DNA of 64,000 nucleotides from Streptomyces iconiensis (GTDB lineage: Bacteria > Actinomycetota > Actinomycetes > Streptomycetales > Streptomycetaceae): contig NZ_JANCPR020000009.1 of NCBI RefSeq assembly GCF_028657195.3, forward strand, positions 62,001-126,000, in the 5' to 3' direction. The translations under genes were made by a program, and so were the position numbers. The notes beneath the pieces are model-generated. The model worked only from the letters and a program-made list of their open reading frames with translations, was not told the DNA's origin and made no database searches. Positions 16,823-25,433 of the stretch are shown piece after piece (the first letter of the stretch is position 1; every line of letters begins with the position of its first letter).

Positions 16823-18329
16823 CGCGACCGCTGGCAGCGACGTCCGCGTACGTTTCTGTCCCTCCCCGACCGGCAACCCCCATGTGGGCATGGTCCGTAC
16901 GGCCCTCTTCAACTGGGCGTACGCCCGCCACACCGGCGGCACCCTGGTCTTCCGCATCGAGGACACCGACGCTGCCCGCGACTCCGAGGAGTCCTACGAG
17001 CAGCTGCTCGAAGCGATGCGCTGGCTGGGCCTCGACTGGGACGAGGGCCCCACTGTTTCCGATGGCTCCTTCGTCGCGGGGGGCGGCCCGCACGAGCCCT
17101 ACCGCCAGTCGCAGCGTTCGGACATCTACGCCGACGTCGCGCGCAGGCTCATGGAGGGCGGCTACGCCTACCCCTGCTACTGCACGACCGAGGAGCTGGA
17201 GCAGCGCCGCGAGCAGGCACGCAAGGAGGGCCGCCCGTCCGGCTACGACGGCCACTGCCGTGACCTCACGGGCGAGCAGATCGCCGCGTACGAGGCGGAG
17301 GGCCGCAGCCACGTCGTCCGCTTCCGGATGCCCGGCGAGCCGATCACGTTCACCGACATGGTGCGCGGTGAGATCACCTTCCAGCCCGAGAACGTCAGCG
17401 ACTACAGCATCCTGCGCACCAACGGCGCTCCGCTGTACACCCTGGTCAATCCGGTCGACGACGCGCTGATGGAGATCACCCACGTCCTGCGCGGCGAGGA
17501 CCTGCTCTCCTCGACCCCGCGCCAGATCGCGCTGTACCGCGCACTCGCCGAACTGGGCGTCGGCAAGGGCCTCGTCCCCGAGTTCGGGCACCTCCCGTAC
17601 GTGATGGGGGAGGGCAACAAGAAACTCTCCAAGCGCGACCCCGAGTCCTCGCTCAACCTCTACCGGGAGCGCGGCTTCCTGCCCCAGGGCCTGCTCAACT
17701 ACCTCTCCCTGCTTGGCTGGTCGCTCTCCGAGGACCGCGACATCTTCTCCATGGACGAGATGATCGCCGCCTTCGACGTGCACGACGTGAACGCCAACCC
17801 CGCGCGCTTCGACCTGAAGAAGTGCGAGGCCATCAACGCCACGCACCTGCGCGAGATGCCGGTCGCCGACTTCACGGCGGCCTGCGCCCCGTGGCTGAAG
17901 GCCCCGTACGCGCCGTGGCCCGAGGAGAACTTCTCCCAGGCGGCCTTCGAGGAGCTGGCCCCCCTGGCGCAGACCCGCCTCACGGTCCTCTCCGACATCA
18001 CCGCCAACGTCGACTTCCTCTTCCTCGACGAGCCGGTCGAGGACGAGAAGTCCTGGCAGAAGGCGATGAAGGAGGGCTCGGACGCCCTCTTGCGCACGGC
18101 ACGGGCCAAGCTGGAGCCGGCGGACTGGACGTCCCCCGAAGCCCTCAAGGAAGCGGTGCTCGCGGCAGGCGAGGAGCACGGCCTGAAGCTCGGCAAGGCC
18201 CAGGCCCCCGTACGTGTGGCGGTCACAGGCCGCACGGTGGGCCTCCCGCTCTTCGAGTCCCTCCAGGTGCTCGGCAAGGACCGCACCCTGGCGCGCATCG
18301 ACAGGGCGCTGGAGAAGCTGACGGCCTGA
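16815..18329 (+). CDS. gltX: Glutamyl-tRNA synthetase
   Basis: 504 aa class I synthetase that charges tRNA-Glu and, in actinobacteria with GatCAB, also mischarges tRNA-Gln. The HIGH-type motif sits in [19 protein letters not shown] and the KMSKS-type motif in KKLSKRD. A Cys pair (CYC) with a further Cys in GHCRDL resembles the zinc-binding SWIM region. GTG start within the end of the FAH gene. tRNA-Gln and two tRNA-Glu genes lie 165-390 bp downstream, a fitting neighbourhood. Confidence 0.97.
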   Translation: MTNATAGSDVRVRFCPSPTGNPHVGMVRTALFNWAYARHTGGTLVFRIEDTDAARDSEESYEQLLEAMRWLGLDWDEGPTVSDGSFVAGGGPHEPYRQSQRSDIYADVARRLMEGGYAYPCYCTTEELEQRREQARKEGRPSGYDGHCRDLTGEQIAAYEAEGRSHVVRFRMPGEPITFTDMVRGEITFQPENVSDYSILRTNGAPLYTLVNPVDDALMEITHVLRGEDLLSSTPRQIALYRALAELGVGKGLVPEFGHLPYVMGEGNKKLSKRDPESSLNLYRERGFLPQGLLNYLSLLGWSLSEDRDIFSMDEMIAAFDVHDVNANPARFDLKKCEAINATHLREMPVADFTAACAPWLKAPYAPWPEENFSQAAFEELAPLAQTRLTVLSDITANVDFLFLDEPVEDEKSWQKAMKEGSDALLRTARAKLEPADWTSPEALKEAVLAAGEEHGLKLGKAQAPVRVAVTGRTVGLPLFESLQVLGKDRTLARIDRALEKLTA

Positions 18330-18336
18330 CCCGGTC

Positions 18337-18364
18337 CGGGACCGGGCCAAACGGCCTGGTCCCG
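18337..18364 (+). terminator. gltX terminator
   Basis: 12-bp stem with one G-T wobble (18337-18348/18353-18364) and AAAC loop, eight bases after the gltX stop. Confidence 0.8.
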
Positions 18365-18494
18365 CCGGAACCCGTTTTGGAGCACCGTCCCCCATCGGGT
18401 AATGTTCTTCCTGTCGCCGAACGGGGCGGGCCGAAATAGCCCGACCGAGAGGCGGTCACCTCAATCAAGGTCCATCAAGGAACTTGCATTTTGG

Positions 18495-18566
18495 TGGGCT
18501 ATGGTGTAATTGGCAGCACGACTGATTCTGGTTCAGTTAGTCTAGGTTCGAGTCCTGGTAGCCCAG
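18495..18566 (+). tRNA. tRNA-Gln (anticodon CTG)
   Basis: 72 nt cloverleaf. The acceptor stem TGGGCTA/TAGCCCA is perfect with discriminator G. The anticodon stem ACTGA/TCAGT encloses loop TTCTGGT, giving anticodon CTG. The T arm holds GGTTCGAGTCC. CCA is not encoded. Confidence 0.96.
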
Positions 18567-18605
18567 CACGATCAGTGCTCTTCTTCCAAGTCGCACAAGA
18601 TCGAG

Positions 18606-18678
18606 GCCCCCGTTGTGTAGCGGCCTAGCACGCCGCCCTCTCAAGGCGGTAGCGCCGGTTCGAATCCGGTCGGGGGTA
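18606..18678 (+). tRNA. tRNA-Glu (anticodon CTC), copy 1
   Basis: 73 nt. Acceptor GCCCCCG pairs with CGGGGGT (one G-T pair), discriminator A. Anticodon stem CCGCC/GGCGG with loop CTCTCAA, anticodon CTC. T loop TTCGAAT. No encoded CCA. Confidence 0.96.
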
Positions 18679-18714
18679 CGGATTTCCGTTCCGCAAGGCA
18701 TGGAATCCAGGTTG

Positions 18715-18787
18715 GCCCCCGTTGTGTAGCGGCCTAGCACGCCGCCCTCTCAAGGCGGTAGCGCCGGTTCGAATCCGGTCGGGGGTA
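18715..18787 (+). tRNA. tRNA-Glu (anticodon CTC), copy 2
   Basis: Identical in sequence to the copy at 18606-18678, 109 bp downstream. The 36-bp spacer between them is unrelated to the tRNA. Confidence 0.96.
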
Positions 18788-18793
18788 CTCGAC

Positions 18794-18834
18794 CACGAAG
18801 GTCCCGCACCAGCAGGTGCGGGGCCTTCTTCGTG
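18794..18834 (+). terminator. Terminator of the tRNA cluster
   Basis: Long imperfect hairpin: CACGAAGGTCCCGCACC (18794-18810), loop AGCA, then GGTGCGGGGCCTTCTTCGTG. It starts seven bases after the last tRNA and includes a short T-rich segment. Confidence 0.8.
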
Positions 18835-19002
18835 TGCGCGGCGCGTGCGCGAGCGGAACGGCCGGAAGCGCCAACTGGGCCCGGCCCGAGCAGCGTTCAA
18901 CCCGTTGCGCTGGGGGAGCAGCCGCGGCCGGCGAGGTGCGCACAGGGTGCGCCCCTGCCCGGCGACGCACAGGGCCGTGCGGCAAGCGTCGCCGGACAGA
19001 AC

Positions 19003-19719
19003 CTAGTTGGGCCGCCGGAGCGACTCACTCAGACGGGCCGCCGCGTCCACGATGGCCTGCGCGTGCATGCGGCCGGGGTGGCGGGTCAGGCGCTCGATGG
19101 GTCCTGAGACGGACACGGCGGCCACCACGCGGTTGGAGGGGCCGCGTACGGGCGCTGAGACGGAGGCCACGCCCGGCTCCCGCTCACCGATCGACTGGGC
19201 CCAGCCCCTGCGCCGTACGCCCGAGAGCGCCGTCGCGGTGAACCGGGCGCCCTGGAGGCCCCGGTGCAGCCGCTCGGGCTCCTCCCAGGCCATCAGGATC
19301 TGCGCTGCCGAGCCCGCCTTCATGGGGAGCGTCGAGCCGACGGGAACGGTGTCCCTGAGCCCCGAGAGACGCTCGGCGGCGGCGACACAGATACGCATCT
19401 CGCCCTGGCGGCGGTAGAGCTGTGCGCTCTCGCCCGTCACGTCCCGTAGGTGCGTGAGTACGGGGCCGGCCGATGCGAGCAGCCGGTCCTCGCCGGCCGC
19501 GGCTGCCAGCTCGCCGAGACGGGGGCCGAGTATGAAGCGCCCCTGCATGTCGCGGCCCACCATGCGGTGGTGCTCAAGCGCCACCGCGAGCCGGTGCGCC
19601 GTGGGGCGCGCGAGACCGGTCGCCCCGACCAGCCCGGCGAGGGTGGCCGGTCCTGACTCCAGAGCGCTCAGTACCAGAGCCGCCTTGTCGAGAACGCCGA
19701 CGCCGCTAGAGTTGTCCAT
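19003..19719 (-). CDS. ndgR: IclR-family regulator NdgR
   Basis: 238 aa, starting [20 protein letters not shown]. The frame is open upstream to 19899, but the conserved N terminus, length and the divergent leuC promoter favour the ATG at 19719. It has an N-terminal winged HTH ([18 protein letters not shown]) and a C-terminal IclR effector domain. In S. coelicolor NdgR activates leuCD and affects amino-acid-dependent growth, other biosynthetic genes and antibiotic output. It is divergent from leuC, with an inverted repeat in the shared promoter. The sequence is strongly conserved in Streptomyces as I recall it. Confidence 0.95.
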   Translation of the reverse strand: MDNSSGVGVLDKAALVLSALESGPATLAGLVGATGLARPTAHRLAVALEHHRMVGRDMQGRFILGPRLGELAAAAGEDRLLASAGPVLTHLRDVTGESAQLYRRQGEMRICVAAAERLSGLRDTVPVGSTLPMKAGSAAQILMAWEEPERLHRGLQGARFTATALSGVRRRGWAQSIGEREPGVASVSAPVRGPSNRVVAAVSVSGPIERLTRHPGRMHAQAIVDAAARLSESLRRPN

Positions 19720-19727
19720 GCGTCGAT

Positions 19728-19756
19728 ACTTGCGTCTCAAAGTGTGAAACGCAAGT
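19728..19756. promoter_or_regulatory. Inverted repeat in the ndgR-leuC promoter, candidate NdgR operator
   Basis: ACTTGCGTCTC (19728-19738) and GAAACGCAAGT (19746-19756) form 11-bp arms with one mismatch around a 7-bp centre. The element starts nine bases upstream of ndgR, suiting autoregulation, and lies about 130 bp from leuC. Assignment to NdgR is inferred from position. Confidence 0.6.
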
Positions 19757-19886
19757 TCAATTTTCCTCTCGACCCGCCAACCTGTACAGACGGCCACCGC
19801 TCCTGGGGGTCCTCCGGCCACAGGCCGGGGGAGGTGGAAATGATCTCGACATGTGGTCGGCGACGTTGCCGGCCGGAGGGAAAGCG

Positions 19887-21326
19887 ATGGGACGGACACT
19901 CGCGGAGAAAGTCTGGGACGACCATGTCGTCAGGCGCGCGGAAGGCGAGCCGGACCTTCTCTTCATCGATCTGCACCTGCTCCATGAGGTGACCAGCCCG
20001 CAGGCGTTCGACGGGCTCCGCAAGGCGGGACGTGCCGTGCGGCGTACGGACCTCACCATCGCCACCGAGGACCACAACACCCCGACCCTCGACATCGACA
20101 AGCCCATCGCGGACCCCGTCTCGCGCACGCAGCTGGAGACGCTGCGCAAGAACTGCGCCGACTTCGGCGTGCGCCTGCACCCGCTGGGCGATGTCGAGCA
20201 GGGTGTCGTGCACGTGGTGGGGCCGCAGCTCGGTCTGACGCAGCCGGGGATGACCGTGGTGTGTGGCGACAGCCACACCTCCACGCACGGTGCCTTCGGC
20301 GCCCTCGCGTTCGGCATCGGCACCTCACAGGTCGAGCACGTGCTCGCCACGCAGACGCTGACGATGGCCCCGTTCAAGACGATGGCGGTCACCGTCAACG
20401 GCGAACTGCCCGAGGACGTGACGGCCAAGGACCTGATTCTCGCCATCATCGCGAAGATCGGCACCGGCGGCGGCCAGGGCTATGTCATCGAGTACCGCGG
20501 CGAGGCCATCGAGAAGCTGTCGATGGAGGCGCGGATGACCATCTGCAATATGTCCATCGAGGCGGGCGCGCGCGCCGGGATGATCGCCCCGGACGAGACC
20601 ACCTTCGCCTATGTGGAGGGGCGCGAGCACGCGCCCAGGGGCGAGGACTGGGACGCGGCCGTCGCGTACTGGAAGACGCTGCGCAGCGACGAGGACGCCG
20701 TCTTCGACCACGAGGTCGTCATCGAGGCGACGGAGCTGGCCCCGTTCGTCACCTGGGGCACCAATCCCGGCCAGGGTGTGCCGCTGTCGGCCGACGTTCC
20801 CGATCCGGAGTCCTTCTCCGACGAGAGCGCCAGGTTCGCGGCCGAGAAGGCGCTGGAGTACATGGGGCTGAGCGCGGGCCAGCGGCTGCGTGACGTTTCC
20901 GTGGACACCGTGTTCGTCGGCTCGTGCACCAACGGCCGTATCGAGGACCTCCGTTCGGCCGCCGCGGTCATCCGGGGCCGCAGCGTCGCCGACGACGTGC
21001 GGATGCTCGTCGTCCCCGGTTCGGTACGGGTCTCGCTCCAGGCCGTCGAGGAGGGCCTGGACAAGGTGTTCACCGAGGCGGGCGCTGAGTGGCGGCACGC
21101 CGGCTGCTCGATGTGCCTGGGCATGAACCCCGACCAGCTCCAGCCGGGTGAGCGCGCCGCTTCCACCTCGAACCGCAACTTCGAGGGGAGGCAGGGCAAG
21201 GGCGGTCGCACCCACCTGGTCTCGCCCCAGGTCGCCGCCGCCACAGCGGTGCTGGGGCATCTGGCCTCGCCCGCCGACCTGTCCGACCCCACCCAGTCAG
21301 CAGCACGCACGCCAGCGGGAGTCTGA
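19887..21326 (+). CDS. leuC: 3-isopropylmalate dehydratase large subunit
   Basis: 479 aa aconitase-family subunit which, with LeuD, isomerises 2- to 3-isopropylmalate in leucine synthesis. Start at [15 protein letters not shown], six bases after GGAGGG; the in-frame ATG at 19851 lacks a ribosome site. [4Fe-4S] cysteines are visible in [11 protein letters not shown] and [11 protein letters not shown], and substrate motifs in [13 protein letters not shown]. leuD follows after five bases. Divergent from its probable activator ndgR. Confidence 0.97.
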   Translation: MGRTLAEKVWDDHVVRRAEGEPDLLFIDLHLLHEVTSPQAFDGLRKAGRAVRRTDLTIATEDHNTPTLDIDKPIADPVSRTQLETLRKNCADFGVRLHPLGDVEQGVVHVVGPQLGLTQPGMTVVCGDSHTSTHGAFGALAFGIGTSQVEHVLATQTLTMAPFKTMAVTVNGELPEDVTAKDLILAIIAKIGTGGGQGYVIEYRGEAIEKLSMEARMTICNMSIEAGARAGMIAPDETTFAYVEGREHAPRGEDWDAAVAYWKTLRSDEDAVFDHEVVIEATELAPFVTWGTNPGQGVPLSADVPDPESFSDESARFAAEKALEYMGLSAGQRLRDVSVDTVFVGSCTNGRIEDLRSAAAVIRGRSVADDVRMLVVPGSVRVSLQAVEEGLDKVFTEAGAEWRHAGCSMCLGMNPDQLQPGERAASTSNRNFEGRQGKGGRTHLVSPQVAAATAVLGHLASPADLSDPTQSAARTPAGV

Positions 21327-21331
21327 GAGCG

Positions 21332-21925
21332 ATGGAAGCCTTCACCACACACACGGGCCGGGCCGTACCGCTGCGCCGCAGCAACGTCGACACCGACCAG
21401 ATCATTCCCGCGCACTGGCTGAAGAAGGTCACACGCGACGGTTTCGAGGACGGCCTCTTCGAGGCGTGGCGCAAGAACCCCGACTTCGTGCTCAACCAGG
21501 GCGTCTACACGGGCGCCACCGTCCTGGTGGCCGGCCCCGACTTCGGTACGGGTTCCTCCCGCGAACACGCGGTCTGGGCCCTGCAGAACTACGGTTTCAA
21601 GGCCGTCGTCTCCTCCCGCTTCGCCGACATCTTCCGGGGCAACTCGCTGAAGAACGGCCTGCTCACGGTCGTGCTCCCGCAGGAGACCGTGGAGGCTCTG
21701 TGGCAGCTCACGGAGGCCGACCCCACGGCTGAGGTGACCGTTGACCTCGTGAGCCGCAGGGTTCTCGCGGCAGGCATCGAGGCGGACTTCGAGCTGGACG
21801 AGAACGCACGCTGGCGTCTGCTGGAGGGGCTCGACGACATCAGCCTCACCCTGAAGAACGAGGACGCCATCGCGGATTTCGAGTCGTCGCGCTCGGCCTT
21901 CAAGCCCCGCACACTCACCGCCTGA
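21332..21925 (+). CDS. leuD: 3-isopropylmalate dehydratase small subunit
   Basis: 197 aa swivel-domain partner of LeuC. Key segments: [17 protein letters not shown] near the N terminus, and [19 protein letters not shown], which carries the substrate-contacting Ser/Arg loop. ATG start five bases after leuC, so cotranscribed. A perfect 13-bp hairpin terminator follows about 20 bp after the stop. Confidence 0.97.
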   Translation: MEAFTTHTGRAVPLRRSNVDTDQIIPAHWLKKVTRDGFEDGLFEAWRKNPDFVLNQGVYTGATVLVAGPDFGTGSSREHAVWALQNYGFKAVVSSRFADIFRGNSLKNGLLTVVLPQETVEALWQLTEADPTAEVTVDLVSRRVLAAGIEADFELDENARWRLLEGLDDISLTLKNEDAIADFESSRSAFKPRTLTA

Positions 21926-21944
21926 GCCACCTTCAGCAGCACGA

Positions 21945-21974
21945 CCGCGCCCCCGCCGACCGGCGGGGGCGCGG
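21945..21974 (+). terminator. leuCD terminator
   Basis: Perfect 13-bp inverted repeat (21945-21957 and 21962-21974) with a four-base loop, twenty bases after the leuD stop. Confidence 0.85.
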
Positions 21975-22052
21975 CGCTGTGTGGGGGGTCTGTGCGGGTG
22001 CGGTGCGGACGCGCGTGCGTGAATGAATGACGTGAATTAATCTTGAGCGCCG

Positions 22053-22148
22053 GTTCCTTTCGTACTAAGGAACGGTGTCGCATGCGATCCGTTGGGAAGG
22101 GATCCACTGCGACGCGCCAACTAAGGCTGTGACCAGCGGAGTTGGCGC
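22053..22148. promoter_or_regulatory. Two inverted repeats upstream of the 84-aa gene
   Basis: GTTCCTT (22053-22059) pairs with AAGGAAC (22067-22073), and GCGCCAAC (22114-22121) pairs with GTTGGCGC (22141-22148). Both lie in a locally AT-rich stretch between leuD and the small gene. They may be operators or leader structure. No known regulator is recognised. Confidence 0.4.
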
Positions 22149-22211
22149 CACCTCCCCCAATACTTCCCCCCGCTGGAAGCGACAACTCACCCCAGATGGC
22201 ACAATCACCGC

Positions 22212-22466
22212 ATGGAACGCGACGGTCAACTAGAGCTCTACGACCGACTCGCCGCCCGACTGAAGGAAGCGCATTCGCGAGTGCGCTCCCCGCAAGTCCC
22301 GGAGAGCGCACGGGTCGCACTGACCCGGAAGCTGCTCGTGGTCACCGCGGCTTCGAAGCACGATCTCGCCGATGCGGAACGGCGTCTGGAGCGTCTGATG
22401 GCAGACATCGACGAGGGAAGATTCCCTGCGGGGCAGGGGGACGTGCGTGTTGACGGAACTCCGTGA
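22212..22466 (+). CDS. Small conserved helical protein, function unknown
   Basis: 84 aa, almost entirely charged helix: LELYDRLAARLKEAHSRVRS, then VALTRKLLVVTAASKHDL and a final helix AERRLERLMADIDEGRF. No recognised domain; the pattern suits a short helical bundle or dimeric coiled coil. It sits between leuD and hupS as in S. coelicolor (recalled). The ATG at 22212 has only a weak ribosome site. No function should be inferred. Confidence 0.75.
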   Translation: MERDGQLELYDRLAARLKEAHSRVRSPQVPESARVALTRKLLVVTAASKHDLADAERRLERLMADIDEGRFPAGQGDVRVDGTP

Positions 22467-22511
22467 AGGTCGAGTTCGTTGCGGCACAAGGGTGATTCGC
22501 CCGTTTCGTGT

Positions 22512-22540
22512 TTGATTTGCGGTATATATCTGCCTAACGT
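22512..22540 (+). promoter_or_regulatory. Candidate hupS promoter
   Basis: TTGATT (22512-22517) and TAACGT (22535-22540) are spaced by 17 bp in an AT-rich patch, matching a vegetative sigma-70-type promoter about 50 bp before the hupS start. Confidence 0.5.
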
Positions 22541-22591
22541 GCGAAAAAGCTTGAACAGATTCGTTCCAGCAATGTCTCCGAAGGGGAAGAC

Positions 22592-23248
22592 GTGAACAAG
22601 GCGCAGCTCGTCGAAGCAATCCAAGACCAGCTCGGTGGACGTCAGCAGGCCGCGGACGCGGTCGACGTCGTACTCGATGCAATCGTTCGCTCAGTGGTGA
22701 TGGGGGAGCGTGTTTCGGTCACCGGCTTCGGCTCTTTCGAGAAGGTCGACCGGCCGGCCCGTTACGCCCGCAACCCGCAGACAGGAGAGCGGGTACGGGT
22801 CAAGAAGACCTCGGTTCCCCGCTTCCGCGCGGGCGCCGGCTTCAAGGACCTGGTGAGCGGGGCGAAGAAGCTCCCGAAGAACGACGTCGCGGTGAAGAAG
22901 GCCCCCAAGGGCAGCCTCTCCGGCGGCACCACCACCAAGAAGGCCGCGGCGAAGAAGGCGACGGCGAAGAAGACAGGGGCGGCGAAGAAGACCACGGCCA
23001 AGAAGGCCACCCCGGCGAAGAAGACCACCGCCAAGAAGACCACGGCCAAGAAGACGGCCCCCGCGAAGAAGACCACGGCAAAGAAGACCACAGCCAAGAA
23101 GTCCGCCCCGGCGAAGAAGACGGGAACGGCCAAGAAGACCACCGCCAAGAAGGCTCCCGCGCGCAAGAGCACCGCTCAGAAGGCTCCCGCGCGCAAGACG
23201 GCGGCGCGCAAGACCACCGCCAAGAAGACCGCCTCCCGCAGGCGATAA
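22592..23248 (+). CDS. hupS: HU-family nucleoid protein with histone H1-like Lys/Ala tail
   Basis: 218 aa from a GTG with AAGGGGA upstream. Residues 1-93 are a full HU domain (MNKAQLVEAIQDQLGG, then the DNA-arm region RYARNPQTGERVRVKK). Residues about 100-218 are a tail of KKTTAKK/PAKK repeats like eukaryotic H1. In S. coelicolor HupS compacts spore nucleoids and is developmentally controlled. The tail is encoded by repetitive AAGAAG-rich DNA, a likely source of length variation between strains. A perfect 13-bp terminator follows. Confidence 0.96.
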   Translation: MNKAQLVEAIQDQLGGRQQAADAVDVVLDAIVRSVVMGERVSVTGFGSFEKVDRPARYARNPQTGERVRVKKTSVPRFRAGAGFKDLVSGAKKLPKNDVAVKKAPKGSLSGGTTTKKAAAKKATAKKTGAAKKTTAKKATPAKKTTAKKTTAKKTAPAKKTTAKKTTAKKSAPAKKTGTAKKTTAKKAPARKSTAQKAPARKTAARKTTAKKTASRRR

Positions 23249-23281
23249 GCGAGACGCGGCACAGGCCGCGCGTGGCAGCGC

Positions 23282-23313
23282 CGGGCCGGGCTCCCTCGGG
23301 GGAGCCCGGCCCG
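23282..23313. terminator. Terminator between hupS and a convergent gene
   Basis: Perfect 13-bp arms (23282-23294/23301-23313) with a six-base loop. Confidence 0.85.
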
Positions 23314-23378
23314 CGGCCGTTGTGCGCGCCCTGTGCCCCGCGTCCGGGGCCGCGTTCAGGGCCGCACCGTTCGGCGCC

Positions 23379-23582
23379 TCACATCGTCTGGAGCGTCACG
23401 AACGTGACGCGCCTGGCCTCGCCCTCGCCCTCCGTCTCGATGCGCACCCGCTGTCCGGGGCGCAGCAGCCGCAGATCGCCCGCGTCGAAAGCGGCGGTGT
23501 CGAAGGGGAGCGGAGTGCCGTCGTCCAGCAGCACGCTGCCGGAGCGGGACGAGGGATCGTACGTGTACGCCGTGGCCTGCAT
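23379..23582 (-). CDS. Small conserved beta-barrel-like protein, function unknown
   Basis: 67 aa, starting MQATAYTYDPSSRSGSVLLD at an ATG at 23582; the frame is open far upstream but only this part looks coding. The strand-rich pattern (SGSVLLDDGTPLPFD, RPGQRVRIETEGEG, RRVTFVTLQ) resembles a small OB- or cold-shock-like barrel, although the RNP motifs of CspA are absent. It converges with hupS and lies 110 bp downstream of cofC on the same strand. The description of fold is inference; function is unknown. Confidence 0.7.
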   Translation of the reverse strand: MQATAYTYDPSSRSGSVLLDDGTPLPFDTAAFDAGDLRLLRPGQRVRIETEGEGEARRVTFVTLQTM

Positions 23583-23692
23583 GGCGCGCAGCCTACCGGC
23601 AGCGCAGCCGCCGCAGCGGGGGAGCGCAGGTGCGAACAACCGCGGCAGCCGGGGGAGTGGAGGAGAGCGCGAGGACGCGGCTCCTGAGCGCT

Positions 23693-24355
23693 TCAACCGC
23701 GTACGGGACCGGCCAGCAAGGCCGAGGTGAACGCGCCGAGCCCCAGCTCTCCCGCCGCACGCAGATCGTCCCCCGTATCCACGTCCTGCCGCACGCTCGG
23801 CACCCCGGAAATGCCGATCTCCGCGGCGCCCGAAGCGCGGTGGCGCGCGCGTGAAGGGCCGCCGAATGCGGGGAGGAGAGGGTTCTCCGGCAGTGCGGAC
23901 AACAGCGTCGTACCGATTTCGGCGGCATCGGGGAGAAAAGCGCGGGGAAAGCGGACAGCCGTATTCAGAACGCGCTCCAATTCGGCGGGCCGCAGCGCGG
24001 GGAGATCCGCGTTCAGCGCAGCGACGGCCGCCAGCGGGTCCGCGGCACGCACGGTCGCCTCGCCGTGTACGAGCGCCGCGTTGAGGCCCCCGCCCGGCGC
24101 GTCGGGGACGGTGCGCGCGCCCAGCGCCGCCAGCTCCTGGGCCGCCAGCTCGTCGTCCGTGACAACCACCACACCGCTCACGGCCGGGCACGCGAGCGCC
24201 GCACGCACCGTGTCCTGCGCGAACGCCAGCGCGAGCCCGGGGCGTGTGGTGCCGGTCGCGGCGTCCGCGAGTCTGCTCTTGGCCCGTATCAGAGGCTTCA
24301 GCGGCACCACGAGGGTCCACGCCACGGGCGTCACATGTGGCTGCATCGGCCCCAT
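23693..24355 (-). CDS. cofC: 2-phospho-L-lactate (phosphoenolpyruvate) guanylyltransferase CofC/FbiD
   Basis: About 220 aa (217 if starting at ATG 24346). A MobA-like nucleotidyltransferase that makes the guanylated three-carbon unit of coenzyme F420; in actinobacteria the substrate is usually phosphoenolpyruvate. Signatures: WTLVVPLKPLIRAKSRL (nucleotide-binding Lys), VVVVTDDELAAQELAALGA, LNAALVHG, ALNADLPALRP and the DVDTGDDL segment near the end. F420 supports antibiotic and antibiotic-degrading reductases in Streptomyces. The gene is divergent from the acyltransferase at 24579. Confidence 0.92.
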   Translation of the reverse strand: MGPMQPHVTPVAWTLVVPLKPLIRAKSRLADAATGTTRPGLALAFAQDTVRAALACPAVSGVVVVTDDELAAQELAALGARTVPDAPGGGLNAALVHGEATVRAADPLAAVAALNADLPALRPAELERVLNTAVRFPRAFLPDAAEIGTTLLSALPENPLLPAFGGPSRARHRASGAAEIGISGVPSVRQDVDTGDDLRAAGELGLGAFTSALLAGPVRG

Positions 24356-24578
24356 TGTCGCCTGCTGCCGGGCCGCCCCCACGAGGGTGGGGTTACGGTG
24401 TGCACGACAGTGGGGGACGGACAGTGTGCTCGACAGAGAGGCACTCCGCAGCGACACTTGTGCGGTTGTCGATTCGCCCCCAGAGGAGATGGTGTCCGGG
24501 TGTCCCGCCGTACTGCGTCCACCCCGGTAGCAACCCACGGGCCTTCGGCCGGGAATGCGGACCAAAAGGGGGCGAGCA

Positions 24579-25433
24579 ATGTCGCGGAGTGATGGCAAAC
24601 CCAGGAAGATCGGCTTCTGGTACCGGCTTGCTGCGGCATTGGCGAAACCGCCGCTGATCCTGCTCTTCAAGCGGGACTGGCGTGGAATGGAGCATATTCC
24701 TGACGACGGCGGGTTTATCACGGTCGTCAATCACAACTCGTATCTCGACCCGCTGTCGTACGCGCACTACCAGTACAACACCGGCAGGGTGCCCCGTTTC
24801 CTCGCGAAGGTCGGCCTGTTCAAGGGCGGTTTCGTGGGCGCCGTGATGCGCGGTACGGGGCAGATTCCCGTCTACCGCGAGTCCACCGACGCGGTCGGCG
24901 CCTTCCGTGCCGCCGTCGAGGCCATCAACAGCGGTGAGTGCGTGGCCTTCTATCCCGAGGGCACGCTCACCCGTGACCCCGAGCAGTGGCCCATGGCGGG
25001 CAAGACGGGCGCGGCCCGCGTCGCGCTGCTCACCAGGGCGCCCGTCATCCCCGTCGCCCAGTGGGGCGCCAACCTGGCGATGCCGCCGTACGCCAAGAGC
25101 AAGCGGCTGCGGCTCTTCCCCCGTAAGACGCTGACGGTGCAGGCAGGGCCCGCTGTCGACCTGTCGCGCTTCTACGGCTGCGAGCCGACAGCCGACGTGC
25201 TGCGCGAGGTCACGGACGTCATGATGGACGCGGTGACCGAGCAGCTCTCGGGCATCAGGGGCGAGCCCGTGCCTGCCGAGCGTTACGACCACCGCAAGGC
25301 GGTCGCGCGCAGGCGTGAGCAGCGCAGGCTCAAACAGAAGCGGCCGGACCAGGCGCCGGCAGCGGGCGGGACGGTGGAGCCGGAGGCAGCGGCCATGGAG
25401 CCCGAGGCAGTAGAGGGAGAGAAGAACGCGTGA
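24579..25433 (+). CDS. 1-acyl-sn-glycerol-3-phosphate acyltransferase (PlsC family)
   Basis: 284 aa from ATG 24579 (GGGGGCGAG upstream). It should add the second acyl chain to lysophosphatidate at the membrane. All four family blocks are present: NHNSYLDP (catalytic His-X4-Asp), the GTGQIPVYR region, FYPEGTLTRD and VIPVAQWG. The last 50 residues are Lys/Arg- then Pro/Glu-rich. It overlaps gpsA by four bases, linking the acyltransferase to glycerol-3-phosphate supply. Overlap and content support a phospholipid-synthesis pair. Symbol plsC is plausible but these genomes carry several paralogues. Confidence 0.9.
   Translation: MSRSDGKPRKIGFWYRLAAALAKPPLILLFKRDWRGMEHIPDDGGFITVVNHNSYLDPLSYAHYQYNTGRVPRFLAKVGLFKGGFVGAVMRGTGQIPVYRESTDAVGAFRAAVEAINSGECVAFYPEGTLTRDPEQWPMAGKTGAARVALLTRAPVIPVAQWGANLAMPPYAKSKRLRLFPRKTLTVQAGPAVDLSRFYGCEPTADVLREVTDVMMDAVTEQLSGIRGEPVPAERYDHRKAVARRREQRRLKQKRPDQAPAAGGTVEPEAAAMEPEAVEGEKNA

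Noticed and set aside
18606..18787. Tandem tRNA-Glu copies as an integration (att) duplication
   Set aside because: Both copies are complete and only 36 bp apart with no integrase or foreign DNA between them; a plain gene duplication explains it.
19757..19886. Leucine leader peptide or attenuator before leuC
   Set aside because: No short frame rich in leucine codons and no terminator/antiterminator pair. The operator next to ndgR is a better explanation.
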